64,000 nt of DNA from Roseihalotalea indica (lineage in GTDB: Bacteria; Bacteroidota; Bacteroidia; Cytophagales; Cyclobacteriaceae): assembly GCF_022458895.1 (NCBI RefSeq), contig NZ_JAINFL010000010.1:124001-188000 (forward strand). The letters are read 5' to 3'. The number at the start of each line of letters is the position of its first letter. The stretch's first letter is position 1. Shown here one piece after another: positions 53,438 through 62,229 of this stretch. Below the pieces are notes generated by a model. That model searched no databases. It was not told the DNA's origin and saw only the letters and a program-made list of their open reading frames with translations. A program made the translations under genes and the position numbers.

Positions 53438-54223
53438 ATGAATCTTCATCTCAGTGGTAAAGTAATTTTTGTAACCGGTGGTGCCAGTGGTATTGGCGAA
53501 GCTATTGTGCGAGGCGCAGCCGAAGAGGGAGCCATTCCGGTGATTGTAAACCGAAGTGCCGATCGGGGAGAAAAACTGGCGCGGGAACTGAAAGATGCCA
53601 GGCACGCTTGCCTTTTCGTGCAAGCAGACCTTAGCGAAACAGCCCAGTGCGAGCGGGCTATACAGGAAACCATTGATGCCCTAGGAAAGCTGGATGTGCT
53701 GGTTAACAACGCTGGGATTAACGATAGTGTGGGGTTGGAAGATGGCTCTCCCGAAGAGTTCATGCAATCGCTGCAGAACAACCTTCAACACTACTATTCA
53801 TTAGCTCACTATGCCTTACCTCATTTAAAGAAAAGTAAAGGAAGTATTGTAAACGTCAGTTCAAAAACAGCGGTTACGGGCCAGGGAGGCACATCAGGCT
53901 ATATTGCTTCAAAAGGAGCTCAACTTTCTTTAACCCGCGAATGGGCGGTTGACCTGCTACCCTACGGCATACGAGTAAATGCTGTTTTACCCGCTGAAGT
54001 TATGACCCCTATGTATCAAAACTGGCTGGCTAAATTTGAAAATCCAGATCAGAAGAAGCAGGAGATTGAACAACGGATACCTTTGGGGCAACGAATGACT
54101 ACTGCCCAGGAAATTGCCGACACCGTATTATTTTTGGCCTCTGACCGGGCTTCCCATACTACCGGCCAATATCTCTTCCCAGATGGTGGCTATACCCATC
54201 TGGATAGGGCCATTCACCAGTAA
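53438..54223 (+). CDS. SDR, probable L-fucose dehydrogenase
   Basis: The 261-residue classical SDR has TGGASGIG (11-18), NNAG, Ser in NVSSKTAVTG, Tyr-x3-Lys in GYIASKGAQLS and an FPDGGYTHLD C-terminus. It is the last gene of the run mutarotase-lactonase-dehydrogenase, so it most likely oxidises the L-sugar to the lactone with NAD(P)+. The motif FPDGGYTHLDRA at the end is also seen in fucose dehydrogenases I know of, but substrate assignment remains an inference. It converges on a small minus-strand gene with only 5 bases between the stops. Confidence 0.8.
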   Translation: MNLHLSGKVIFVTGGASGIGEAIVRGAAEEGAIPVIVNRSADRGEKLARELKDARHACLFVQADLSETAQCERAIQETIDALGKLDVLVNNAGINDSVGLEDGSPEEFMQSLQNNLQHYYSLAHYALPHLKKSKGSIVNVSSKTAVTGQGGTSGYIASKGAQLSLTREWAVDLLPYGIRVNAVLPAEVMTPMYQNWLAKFENPDQKKQEIEQRIPLGQRMTTAQEIADTVLFLASDRASHTTGQYLFPDGGYTHLDRAIHQ

Positions 54224-54228
54224 TTACA

Positions 54229-54477
54229 TTATTGATTTTGCCTTGGATCATCTAATATTACTGTAAAAGTGGGAAGCTCTCCCGGCTGGTTTTGAATATC
54301 AGATAGGTAACAAATCTGCACTAGGTTCTGATAATCCATTAAGTGAAAATAGTATCGTAGTTTATCCAACATGGCTACCTTCTCACAGCTAAAGGTATAC
54401 ACATTTCCATCCTGCTGTATGTTAATTTCCTGCTGTATTTCTGCCTTTATCAATAACTGCTCGATCATATCAATCAT
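54229..54477 (-). CDS. Small hypothetical protein
   Basis: The 82-residue acidic, soluble protein (MIDMIEQLLIKAEIQQEINIQQDGNVYTFSCEKV...) has alternating helix and strand and no membrane segment. It has no family I recognise. It sits directly tail to tail with the fucose dehydrogenase gene. Its composition looks like a true protein. Met4 gives an alternative start. Confidence 0.5.
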   Translation of the reverse strand: MIDMIEQLLIKAEIQQEINIQQDGNVYTFSCEKVAMLDKLRYYFHLMDYQNLVQICYLSDIQNQPGELPTFTVILDDPRQNQ

Positions 54478-54509
54478 TATATCAAAAACTCGAGATCAGA
54501 GAATGCATT

Positions 54510-54542
54510 AAAAAAGCGTTACTTTGAGAGCAACGCTTTTTT
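54510..54542 (-). terminator. Rho-independent terminator, bidirectional in form
   Basis: AAAAAAGCGTT (54510-54520) and AACGCTTTTTT (54532-54542) form an 11-bp stem with an 11-base loop. It lies about 30 bases beyond the stop of the minus-strand gene at 54574. Confidence 0.8.
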
Positions 54543-54573
54543 AACACTTGAATTAAAATTAGCACTTTCTATA

Positions 54574-54987
54574 TTACATAGTTTGTGCTTCTACCAATTC
54601 TCCTTGTTCATCAAAGTATAAAATCGCGGGTTCATTGTCTTGATTTACCTGCAACTGATAGAACTTCTCATCAGAAGGCTCATCAGTTGTTTTTTCTACT
54701 AGTTGATAGGGTACAGCTTCTCCTGTCAATTCGAATGCTTGCTCTACAGTAGCATCACCGTATTTACTGCTTGCCAAACCATCTTTAACTTCCTGAGGTA
54801 GCTCTTCTTCAGAGATAAGGGTTATACCCTCCTGAGATTCCATACCCTGCTGGGTAGTGGTCTCATCCATTGTTTCAGTTTCTTGCTCTTCTTGGGGTAA
54901 TGGTTGCTCCTGAGGCAGAACTTCTTGAGCGTTAACGAATAACACGGTTCCTGCGGCAAATCCTATACTTAACAATAACTTTTTCAT
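54574..54987 (-). CDS. Secreted acidic Gln/Glu-rich protein
   Basis: The 137-residue protein has a signal peptide ending VNAQ. A very acidic low-complexity part (EVLPQEQPLPQEEQETETMDETTTQQ, about 22-50) follows, then a compact domain (LPQEVKDGLASSKYGDATVEQAFEL ... KFYQLQVNQDNEPAILYFDEQGELVEAQ). The second part resembles the small periplasmic PepSY-like/BLIP-like fold common in Bacteroidota, but I am not sure. It is probably periplasmic. It is followed by a strong terminator and is not in an operon. Confidence 0.65.
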   Translation of the reverse strand: MKKLLLSIGFAAGTVLFVNAQEVLPQEQPLPQEEQETETMDETTTQQGMESQEGITLISEEELPQEVKDGLASSKYGDATVEQAFELTGEAVPYQLVEKTTDEPSDEKFYQLQVNQDNEPAILYFDEQGELVEAQTM

Positions 54988-55233
54988 CTCAAAAAATAGT
55001 TAATAGTTTAAAAATCAGATATACCTACCCTATTAACAATATCGTTCCAGCAAGAATATTTTTTACATATCACTGATTATCAGAACTTTAAATAATCATC
55101 GTTGACAATATGGTGGGGCACCATAACCTCAGACTGGGGTATAGTGCAACAAATAAAGCAACTAGCTTTTCCAGCAGTCTTGCTTTTTCCTAATGAAACT
55201 TATGGCAAAAGGGGCTCAGGAAGACAGGTACTA

Positions 55234-56064
55234 CTATTCTTCCAGATTTAACAACTCTATATTTCGGAAGTCTATAGGTTGTCCCTCGCTTTGCAAAGCA
55301 ATAAACCCCTCTTTCAACGACTTTCCATCTTGCTTAATTGACGGGTCAAACCCTTCTACAACCCCGCCGCCAATTTGAGGCTGGCTGTACTGAAGCACAG
55401 TATCGCCATTGATGATGTGCGTAATTAGCGAATCGCCCAGCACAATAAGCTCTGCCGTTACCCATTGATCACCTTCGTAGGTATCAGAAGAGGAGCTTAT
55501 GCAGTGCCGGGGGTCAATCTGCCCTTCGTAAACAACATCCGTACCGGGAGAACACATGTTGCCAGTAGGGCGAGGGTTACCATCACCTAAGCCCCCTAAA
55601 AACTGCATCTCTACTGAAATCGGCCAGTTCTGCTCCTTGGGCATGGTTCGCGGGTCTTGCGAGTGAAACATGACACCGCTGTTGCGCAAAGTGTAATCAG
55701 GTGCGCCCGGATGAAGCTCTCCCACAAATCGGTATTCCATCTTCAGATGAAAATGAGAGTATGGCTGCTCATAATAAAGGTGCCCGAATTGATCATTGAA
55801 GTCGCCCTCGTACTCATCGTAGCGCACCTGTATTACACTGTCTACTACCCGAAAAGTATTACCATAATTTTCACCCACTTCATGATGGTGAATCTTTACA
55901 ATCCAGTTATCAATATCCTGGCCATTGAACAGTGAAATCCATTCTTCTTCAGGATCGGAAGATGCTTGAGGTGGGTTTGAGGTCTGATTATTTCCACTGC
56001 AACTAAGCATTATCGTTGAAACGAAAATCAGTAAATACAGTGTGTGATTGGTTGTGAAGTGCAT
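55234..56064 (-). CDS. DUF1080 (3-keto-disaccharide hydrolase-like) lipoprotein
   Basis: The 276-residue protein has a signal peptide with lipobox TIMLSC (Cys22). The concanavalin-like DUF1080 fold follows: EEWISLFNGQDIDNWIVKIHHHEVGENYGNTFRVVDSVIQV, YSHFHLKMEYRF, LRNSGVMFHSQDPRTMPKEQNWPISVEMQFLGG and EGFIALQSEGQPIDFRNIELL. The family includes enzymes hydrolysing 3-keto-glycosides and glycan-binding proteins. It is probably anchored in the outer membrane or periplasm and acts on plant or algal glycans (inference). It lies 66 bases after the SRPBCC gene on the same strand. Confidence 0.85.
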   Translation of the reverse strand: MHFTTNHTLYLLIFVSTIMLSCSGNNQTSNPPQASSDPEEEWISLFNGQDIDNWIVKIHHHEVGENYGNTFRVVDSVIQVRYDEYEGDFNDQFGHLYYEQPYSHFHLKMEYRFVGELHPGAPDYTLRNSGVMFHSQDPRTMPKEQNWPISVEMQFLGGLGDGNPRPTGNMCSPGTDVVYEGQIDPRHCISSSSDTYEGDQWVTAELIVLGDSLITHIINGDTVLQYSQPQIGGGVVEGFDPSIKQDGKSLKEGFIALQSEGQPIDFRNIELLNLEE

Positions 56065-56130
56065 AAGGTCTGGAAGAATTTATATGATGTAGTTTTTTGC
56101 AAGATAACAGGTTATTAGAAAGCCGGCATA

Positions 56131-56733
56131 TCATTTCCCAGGTGTCAGCCATTTACGGACTCCTATGATCAATAAAGCGAGGGATAGCACACCAAACCAG
56201 AAAAACGAATCATTAGATGGGCCGGGTGGTGGTGGAACCAGAGCTCTTTCTTCAGGCGTTACAGCCCGACGACGCGCTAGTTCCAGTTGCATGCTTTCTT
56301 CGCCCTTTGCCATTGCCCAATGATGATTAGCAGAAAATAGGGGTTTTAACAGGAAAGAGAAGAAACGCAACAATGGTTTTTCTGCCCGAATTTTCCAGTC
56401 ATACGTAACATCTACTGCATCATGATTGGCAATGATTCTCCAAATGCCTCTGCCAACAAAATCTCCCTGGGCCTCTAACGCCAGTCGCCGATGAGGGATT
56501 TTCTCAGTAGTATGAAACTGCCAGCTTAGGTTATAAGGCAACCATCCTTTGGTATCCAGCGCAAAACGATCGGCATCTCCCTGTTTATCATGGCCTATGA
56601 CCTGAACATGCCGGTAAACCGAGGGCCACCATTGAACCAAGGATTCCGGTTCATCCAGTATATCGTATATTTCTTCCGGTGAAGCCTGAAATCGCCAATG
56701 CGTTATAAAATGATATTGATTGGTATCGCTCAT
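56131..56733 (-). CDS. SRPBCC-fold protein with C-terminal membrane anchor
   Basis: The 200-residue protein has a START/polyketide-cyclase-like pattern (YHFITHWRFQASPEEIYDILDEPESLVQWWPSVYRHVQVIG, DTKGWLPYNLSWQFHT, GDFVGRGIWRIIANHDAVDVTYDWKI). One C-terminal membrane helix follows (DSFFWFGVLSLALLIIGVRKWL) after a Pro-rich linker. The SRPBCC fold binds hydrophobic ligands; no enzymatic motif is seen. Its start is 3 bases after the oxygenase stop, so the two genes are translated from one message and may act on the same small molecule. Confidence 0.75.
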   Translation of the reverse strand: MSDTNQYHFITHWRFQASPEEIYDILDEPESLVQWWPSVYRHVQVIGHDKQGDADRFALDTKGWLPYNLSWQFHTTEKIPHRRLALEAQGDFVGRGIWRIIANHDAVDVTYDWKIRAEKPLLRFFSFLLKPLFSANHHWAMAKGEESMQLELARRRAVTPEERALVPPPPGPSNDSFFWFGVLSLALLIIGVRKWLTPGK

Positions 56734-56736
56734 AAA

Positions 56737-57735
56737 TCAGATTACGTCCCGGCGCAGTTGCGGAAACACTTTAGATACTTTGTTCAAAATATAATCTCCG
56801 TACGTTCCCTCAAACGTATGCACACTGGCCTGATCCCAGCGCTCCTGCGAGTCGTCAGGAACTTCAGTATGGCTGAGGTCTACCGGGGCAATCTGAGCAT
56901 GGAAGTTTGGGTCAAAGAAAAAGGGATAGGAAAAGCGGCTTTGCCGGGATTGATTGAGTACCCGGTGTGGAGTAGAACGATACAGCCCCCGGGTAATGCG
57001 GTCTAGCATATCCCCAATATTGCAGACAAAGGCATTAGGAATAGGAGGCGCATCAATCCAGCCGGTTTTCGTTTTCACCTGCAATCCCCCGATCTGATCC
57101 TGCTTCAAGATAGTCAGTACTCCGTAGTCGGTATGCTCCCCTACCCCCCAGCCTGGTTCCTGTTCGGCAGCTGGGGTTGGCGATGGGTAATGAAAAACAC
57201 GAAATAAGATGAGCGGATCAGCCGTGTAGTGCCTGGCGAAGTAATGTTCTCCCAACCCCAGGCTTAACGAGATGCCTCGCATTAGTGTATGACCCAGCGC
57301 AGTTAACGCATCCAGATATTCCAACACGGCCTCCCGAAATCCGGGGATATTCTCAGGGAAGAGATTAGCACCGTGCATGGGCAAACCGGCCTGCACTCCA
57401 GCGTCATCAGGAGATAGCTCTTCCCCAAAGTACAGTCCTTCTTTTAGGTCCGGTTTGCCTGAAGTGAGCTCCCCTCCTAGCGGAAAATATCCTCGCCAGG
57501 CTTTTCCACCTCGCTCCATCCGAATCTGCAGCTTGGTTGGTTCATCCTGGGCAAAAAATTGATGACTCACCTTCTCTAATCGCTGCTGCAGAGTCTCAGA
57601 TACACTATGCCCAACAATGTAAAAAAACCCATAAGTACGGCAAGCTTCCCCGATCTGACCAGCAACTGCTTTCTGATCTTCGTGCCCCTCCACCAGCGGG
57701 CGGATATCAATGATTGGTACAGAATTCACTTCCAT
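56737..57735 (-). CDS. 2-oxoglutarate/Fe(II) oxygenase, isopenicillin-N-synthase-like
   Basis: The 332-residue protein has N-terminal VPIIDIRPL and GFFYIVGHSVSE, then the iron triad HTDYGVLT (His and Asp) and HRVLN (His), and the 2OG-binding RFSYPFF (Arg-x-Ser). This matches the isopenicillin-N-synthase family of oxygenases. Substrate is unknown. A TAACTTTG sequence on the minus strand at 57749-57756 matches the TAnnTTTG -7 element about 14 bases before the start, which would give a very short leader. It is followed by the SRPBCC gene after 3 bases. Confidence 0.87.
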   Translation of the reverse strand: MEVNSVPIIDIRPLVEGHEDQKAVAGQIGEACRTYGFFYIVGHSVSETLQQRLEKVSHQFFAQDEPTKLQIRMERGGKAWRGYFPLGGELTSGKPDLKEGLYFGEELSPDDAGVQAGLPMHGANLFPENIPGFREAVLEYLDALTALGHTLMRGISLSLGLGEHYFARHYTADPLILFRVFHYPSPTPAAEQEPGWGVGEHTDYGVLTILKQDQIGGLQVKTKTGWIDAPPIPNAFVCNIGDMLDRITRGLYRSTPHRVLNQSRQSRFSYPFFFDPNFHAQIAPVDLSHTEVPDDSQERWDQASVHTFEGTYGDYILNKVSKVFPQLRRDVI

Positions 57736-57836
57736 GAATCAGCTATAGCAAAGTTATTTACCTTTAGCACTAAAGCAGTGCCAATAAACAATGAAGATAG
57801 CGAGCCTTCGGCATTTGCCAAAGCATTTGCTCCTCA

Positions 57837-58730
57837 TTAATACTGATGAAATGCCTGCGAGACGAAGCTTAAAACGGTGGGAAGGGCCGTTCGCCAGTAG
57901 GTCCAGTTATGGCCACCATCGTGAATCCGAAATTCGTGGGGAATTTCCTTTTTCCGCATAGCAATGTGAACCAGCGAGTTTCCTTCGTACAGAAAATCAT
58001 CATCACCACAATCGATGTACCAACGTACCGCGTCCTTCTGATCATCAGACATAGCCTCGATCAGTGATAAAGCATTGTGGCGCTCGTAATAAGATTTCAC
58101 ATCGGCTTCGGAAACATTCTGAGCACGCTCTCCCAATCGTTCTTTGAAAGCTTCCAGGCTTAAGGACCCGGTGCTTGCGCTAAGTGGGCAAGCTGAGGAG
58201 AACATTTCGGGGTGATGCAGGGCATACATGAAAGAGCCACCACCGCCCATAGAAAGGCCCGCCACCGCTCGGTAACGCTTCTCCCCCTTGATACGATACG
58301 TGCTTTCAATGAAGGGCACAAATTCTTCAAAGAAAAAATCCTCGTAACGCCATTCGCCGGATACATCATTAAAATAACCTCGCTGACCAGTATCGGCATC
58401 GGGCATCACAATAATCATGGGAGTGGCAGAGCCTTCTAAGATGGCTTTATCCGCGATGCGAAGTACCTCGCCAAATTGTACCCAGCCCGTTTGGTCATCA
58501 CCCGCCCCGTGCAACAGGTACAACACCGGATAGCTTCGTTCTGAGGTTTCATAATCGGGTGGCAGATAGATAGCATATTTCCGATCACTATCCAGCACTT
58601 CACTTGGTAATGATAAATTGTCATACACTTTCCCGTGTTGCGCCATTAGGAGAACTGGCAGCCCAACAAAACTCAAAAAGCTTAAAATAAAGCAGGTTCT
58701 TTTCATTGTAGATTTCATCGCAGATTTCAT
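57837..58730 (-). CDS. Secreted esterase of the alpha/beta (esterase D / feruloyl-esterase-like) type
   Basis: The 297-residue protein has a signal peptide (MKRTCFILSFLSFVGLPVLLMAQ) and the alpha/beta hydrolase pattern YPVLYLLHGAGDDQTGW, VVMPDADTG, nucleophile VAGLSMGGGG, acid in IDCGDDDFLY and His in IHDGGHNWTYW. This resembles feruloyl/acetyl-xylan esterases of Bacteroidota glycan loci. The start is ambiguous: MKSAMKSTMKRT contains three in-frame Met codons from a short tandem repeat (GATTTCATCG) in the DNA, and 58706 (MKRT) gives the most normal signal peptide. It probably removes ester groups from plant-type glycans. Confidence 0.83.
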   Translation of the reverse strand: MKSAMKSTMKRTCFILSFLSFVGLPVLLMAQHGKVYDNLSLPSEVLDSDRKYAIYLPPDYETSERSYPVLYLLHGAGDDQTGWVQFGEVLRIADKAILEGSATPMIIVMPDADTGQRGYFNDVSGEWRYEDFFFEEFVPFIESTYRIKGEKRYRAVAGLSMGGGGSFMYALHHPEMFSSACPLSASTGSLSLEAFKERLGERAQNVSEADVKSYYERHNALSLIEAMSDDQKDAVRWYIDCGDDDFLYEGNSLVHIAMRKKEIPHEFRIHDGGHNWTYWRTALPTVLSFVSQAFHQY

Positions 58731-58814
58731 CGTAGATTATAGGTTAGTTATACAAACACAATAAGGCAAAACCTTCTTTCCTCAAACCAACTTCTCATTT
58801 AATTCTTCACTTCT

Positions 58815-60077
58815 TCAGACTTTCTGTAACAACCCGCCCAGCCCCACGAATGCCTGATACGCCATAAACAGCGAAAACAACAGCGTTACTACCGTCAGCA
58901 CATTAATGAATGTAGAACTTTTATGCTTACCGATCACACTTTCTTTATTAGTCAGTATCAACAGGAACAGCACGAGTAGCGGTAAGAAAATAGCCTGAAG
59001 TGCCAGAGACATAATTTGGAGTAGCACCGGTTTTCCACCAAACAAAGGAGCGATAATTCCGGCCGCACAGAATGGTATTGCCAGCAACCGGAAGCGTATC
59101 GTTCGGGCATCTCGAGACCAGCCAGCAAAGTCAGCAATACTCCAGGTGGAAACTAACGCATTGGTAAAGGCGGAGGACACGCCGGCAGAGACAATGCCAA
59201 CAACAAAGAGCGTAGCGGCAAATTTGCCCATCAGAGGCACCAAAGTGTAGGCCATATCCAGAGCATTTTCAATATGCATACCGCGCACGTGCAGGGTGGC
59301 CGAAGCACAAGCCATAATAACTGCTGAAACGATAAAGATCATTAACCCGGAGAGCTTAGCATCGCGGTTAGCATGGTTAAGGTCGTTCAAAGTCCAGCCT
59401 TTATCGTAAACAATGTAGGAACGCATGACGATAACACTACCGGCCAAAGTGGTGCCTACCATGGCTGCTGCAATAACACCTCCGCCCTCCGGAATCCCCG
59501 GAAGCAGGCCTGACCCAACACTCGCCAGAGAAGGGGGTGCCAGGAACATATTCACGATAAAACTCAACCCCAGTATTGTTACAAAAAAGATAAGCACTCG
59601 CTCAAACGTAGCATACTTTCCAAAAGCAATTAGAAAGTAGATCAGCCCGCTCCAGCCAATACTTACCATCAAAGGATTCAGATTCAGCCAGGCGGCAAAA
59701 GATTCGGTGACAATGCCCAACACTCCCACATTGGAGGTGAATTGTGTCACAACAATGGCAAACACTATATAGAATGAGCCTACTTTCCCGAAATGAGTTT
59801 TAGCCAGTCCTACAAAGGTCTGTCCGGAGGCAAAGGTAAGGCGGCTGATAGAACTGATCAGCACCCAGAAGAAGAAGCAGGATAGCAGCAAGGCCCAGAG
59901 TAGATCCATTCCGTATTCGGCCCCAGACCAAACCAGCGAAGATACGCTGCCAGTACCGATAATAGCCCCGATTACAAAAATTGCTGGTCCATAGGCAGAA
60001 ATCAATTGGCGTATTCGGGCAATCAGCGAAGTAGCCCGGGGTGATGAGGGGTCATGCATGTAATAGGTTGTTGTCAA
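58815..60077 (-). CDS. NRAMP-fold membrane transporter without the usual metal-site motifs
   Basis: The 420-residue protein with about eleven membrane segments aligns by layout with NRAMP transporters (TM1 region YGPAIFVIGAIIGTGSVSSLVWSGAEYGMDLLWALL, TM6 region EGGGVIAAAMVGTTLAGSVIVMR). Classical NRAMP proteins have DPGN in TM1 and a Met-Pro-His in TM6. Here the TM1 stretch is GTGS and the TM6 stretch is MVGT, so the metal ligands are lost. It is therefore probably not a manganese/iron importer of the classical kind. The substrate could be another cation or a non-metal compound. It stands alone. Confidence 0.7.
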   Translation of the reverse strand: MTTTYYMHDPSSPRATSLIARIRQLISAYGPAIFVIGAIIGTGSVSSLVWSGAEYGMDLLWALLLSCFFFWVLISSISRLTFASGQTFVGLAKTHFGKVGSFYIVFAIVVTQFTSNVGVLGIVTESFAAWLNLNPLMVSIGWSGLIYFLIAFGKYATFERVLIFFVTILGLSFIVNMFLAPPSLASVGSGLLPGIPEGGGVIAAAMVGTTLAGSVIVMRSYIVYDKGWTLNDLNHANRDAKLSGLMIFIVSAVIMACASATLHVRGMHIENALDMAYTLVPLMGKFAATLFVVGIVSAGVSSAFTNALVSTWSIADFAGWSRDARTIRFRLLAIPFCAAGIIAPLFGGKPVLLQIMSLALQAIFLPLLVLFLLILTNKESVIGKHKSSTFINVLTVVTLLFSLFMAYQAFVGLGGLLQKV

Positions 60078-60378
60078 AAAAGGCTTCCTTACTGCTTGGT
60101 ATTACCCATGCTGAAAACATTGGGCAACTACTTGTAAGCATAGCTAAAGAAAGCATTTGACAAAGATTCTGAATTTAACTCAGAAAAGAAACCCACAGAA
60201 ATTTCTTACCGTTAAAAGTTTCTCGAACAGATAGACAGATAAAGCTTTACTGAAGATGTGGATTTTGCTCACAGAGGGATTCTTTTCCTCATACCGATCA
60301 AAGCCACTTTTTTTCTTACAAATGTGTATATATTTAACCTAAAACGCCCTATACTAATTAAATCCTGTGATCTAACCT
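60078..60378. promoter_or_regulatory. Divergent intergenic region between the transporter and histidine kinase genes
   Basis: No gene in the 301 bases. It must contain promoters for both flanking genes. No exact TAnnTTTG element was seen by eye, and nothing else was recognised. Confidence 0.35.
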
Positions 60379-61554
60379 ATGGCTAAAAACGCTGAAAGTA
60401 TAAACTCCAATAATCAAGAAAATAAAGAGAAGTTAGAAACGATTAAGAATGTTGTTCAGAAAGAAGCTATCGATACAAAACTCATTCTGGATAGTATTCC
60501 TATTGGAGTTTGTATCACTGATCAACAAGGTGTGCTTATAAATGTCAATATTGCATTTTCAAAATTATTCGGATATACGAAAGAAGAACTCATCGGCCAG
60601 CCTTTCACTATTCTGCTTCCCGAGCGTAACCGTCAAAGCTTCTCGTATTTACACAAAAAGTGGAAGGGACAACTTTACGAGCAAAGAGGAAACTGGCGCA
60701 TGATCAATAAAGATGGTGATGAGTTTACGGTTCTTTCTAATGCTTCATTTCAACAGGATGAACAAACCGGCCAGTACCAACAATTTACTTTTCTGGTTGA
60801 TACTAAAGACCAGGAGCAGTCACACCTCGAGTTACAAAGCACTATAGACCTCTTGTACCAGAGATTGGAAATTCAGGATCATGCTCACCAACAAGATGAG
60901 CATGACTTGAAAAACAATGTTGGCTCTATGGTTAACATTGCTGATATTTTACTGAACCGGAAACCCACGCAAGAACAGGAGCGGTGGCTACGGATGCTTA
61001 TGCAGGTGGGAACCAAAACTATGCATATGCTGAAAGCTTCTTCTGATTACGCCCGGATGGAAAAAGAAAGCTACGCACCCGAGATCAGTAAATTTAGCTT
61101 TGCCGAGACTATGCAGGAAGTAATTAGTAATCTGCAAGAAATAGCAAACCGTAAATCTGCTTCTTTCTCTTTTGCTTATAATGGAAAGGCTACCTCCCTT
61201 GAGCATATAGCCATTACACTGGAAGCTGATAGGTATTATATGGAAGAACTCCTTCGTTTTCTGTTACAAAATGCACTGGAGGCTTCGCCCGACCATGCCG
61301 AGATTACTATCGAAGTAGAAAAAGAAGAAGCATTCGTGTTGAAGTTTCATAACCAGGGTATTATTCCTTCTGATATCCAATCTCATTTTTTTGAAAAATA
61401 TGTTTCTTCTGGTAAGAATCAAGGTTCTGGACTTGGCACATATCTGGCAAAGCTCATTGTGGAGTTGCACGGTGGCACCATTACTTACCGCACTTCTGAG
61501 AAAGCGGGCACGACCATTTTTATTCACCTGCCCCGACAGGTAGTAGTAGATTAG
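60379..61554 (+). CDS. PAS-domain histidine kinase (orphan)
   Basis: The 391-residue soluble protein has a PAS domain (about 35-145, ILDSIPIGVCITDQQGVLINVNIAFSKLFGYTKEELIG). The phospho-accepting His175 lies in HDLKNN, the catalytic N box is FLLQNALEA (Asn298), and the G boxes are FHNQGIIP and GSGLGTYLAK. No signal peptide or membrane segment is present, so it senses a cytoplasmic signal via the PAS domain. No response regulator gene is near. An N-terminal coiled-coil-like stretch of about 30 residues precedes the PAS domain. It is followed by a two-tier hairpin at 61591-61637. Confidence 0.88.
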   Translation: MAKNAESINSNNQENKEKLETIKNVVQKEAIDTKLILDSIPIGVCITDQQGVLINVNIAFSKLFGYTKEELIGQPFTILLPERNRQSFSYLHKKWKGQLYEQRGNWRMINKDGDEFTVLSNASFQQDEQTGQYQQFTFLVDTKDQEQSHLELQSTIDLLYQRLEIQDHAHQQDEHDLKNNVGSMVNIADILLNRKPTQEQERWLRMLMQVGTKTMHMLKASSDYARMEKESYAPEISKFSFAETMQEVISNLQEIANRKSASFSFAYNGKATSLEHIAITLEADRYYMEELLRFLLQNALEASPDHAEITIEVEKEEAFVLKFHNQGIIPSDIQSHFFEKYVSSGKNQGSGLGTYLAKLIVELHGGTITYRTSEKAGTTIFIHLPRQVVVD

Positions 61555-61590
61555 CAATCCTATTTTTCAGTTATTTTCTTCTCTATCGGC

Positions 61591-61637
61591 TTGCATTCTT
61601 AGCCAAATGCCTCTGTAGTGAGGCGGGAAGAATGCAA
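61591..61637 (+). terminator. Two-tier hairpin after the histidine kinase gene
   Basis: TTGCATTCTT (61591-61600) pairs with AAGAATGCAA (61628-61637), and inside it GCCTC pairs with GAGGC around TGTAGT. It lies 36 bases after the stop and is followed by a T-rich stretch. Confidence 0.6.
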
Positions 61638-61785
61638 CATCTTATTTATTTATTCACAAATAATCTATTATTAGGAATGTAATCTCTGCATATAATTTTC
61701 GTTTTTATTAGGAGAGGAAGATAGAAAGCCATTGATTCTAACCTCACTTTTTCCTAGTTTGCCACCTATTTAAATTTCATCAATT

Positions 61786-62124
61786 ATGAGACAAGTCAGT
61801 TTTCTAAAGCGCCCCAGCCGGCGCGAGTTGATGGAGAAACTAAAGGAAGATTTTGGCAATGACTGTTCGTACCGTTTTTTTGGTTTCGGCCCATTAAAAC
61901 GTATCATAGTCAGTAAATCTCCCTTTATCGCTGTTCAAATTTCGTATCGAGGCGAGAAAAAGGTATTAATCGAAGGTACTTACGCATCGATATTAGTAGC
62001 CACCCTCATACAAACTGTTTATAACTTCTTCAGTAATGCAGCCCACTCCACTCCGGCTACGCGAAAATCCTGGAAAATGCTGGAAGAAGATATTGTAGCC
62101 TTTCTGGCTCACAGGTTTAAGTAA
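61786..62124 (+). CDS. Hypothetical protein
   Basis: The 112-residue basic, soluble protein (MRQVSFLKRPSRRELMEKLKEDFG ... ILVATLIQTVYNFFSN) has one weakly hydrophobic helix in the middle and no signal peptide. No family is recognised. Its composition and clean start (ATG preceded by an AT-rich 160-base gap) support a real gene. The neighbours do not suggest a role. Confidence 0.55.
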   Translation: MRQVSFLKRPSRRELMEKLKEDFGNDCSYRFFGFGPLKRIIVSKSPFIAVQISYRGEKKVLIEGTYASILVATLIQTVYNFFSNAAHSTPATRKSWKMLEEDIVAFLAHRFK

Positions 62125-62229
62125 CAAAAAGCACATTGTATTGTAACTTATTATTTTACCATTGTTCAGCACCTCTCTCTATCCATCTATCAGCTCTCCT
62201 TTTCGTCAATACTCTCTCCCCCCTTATCT

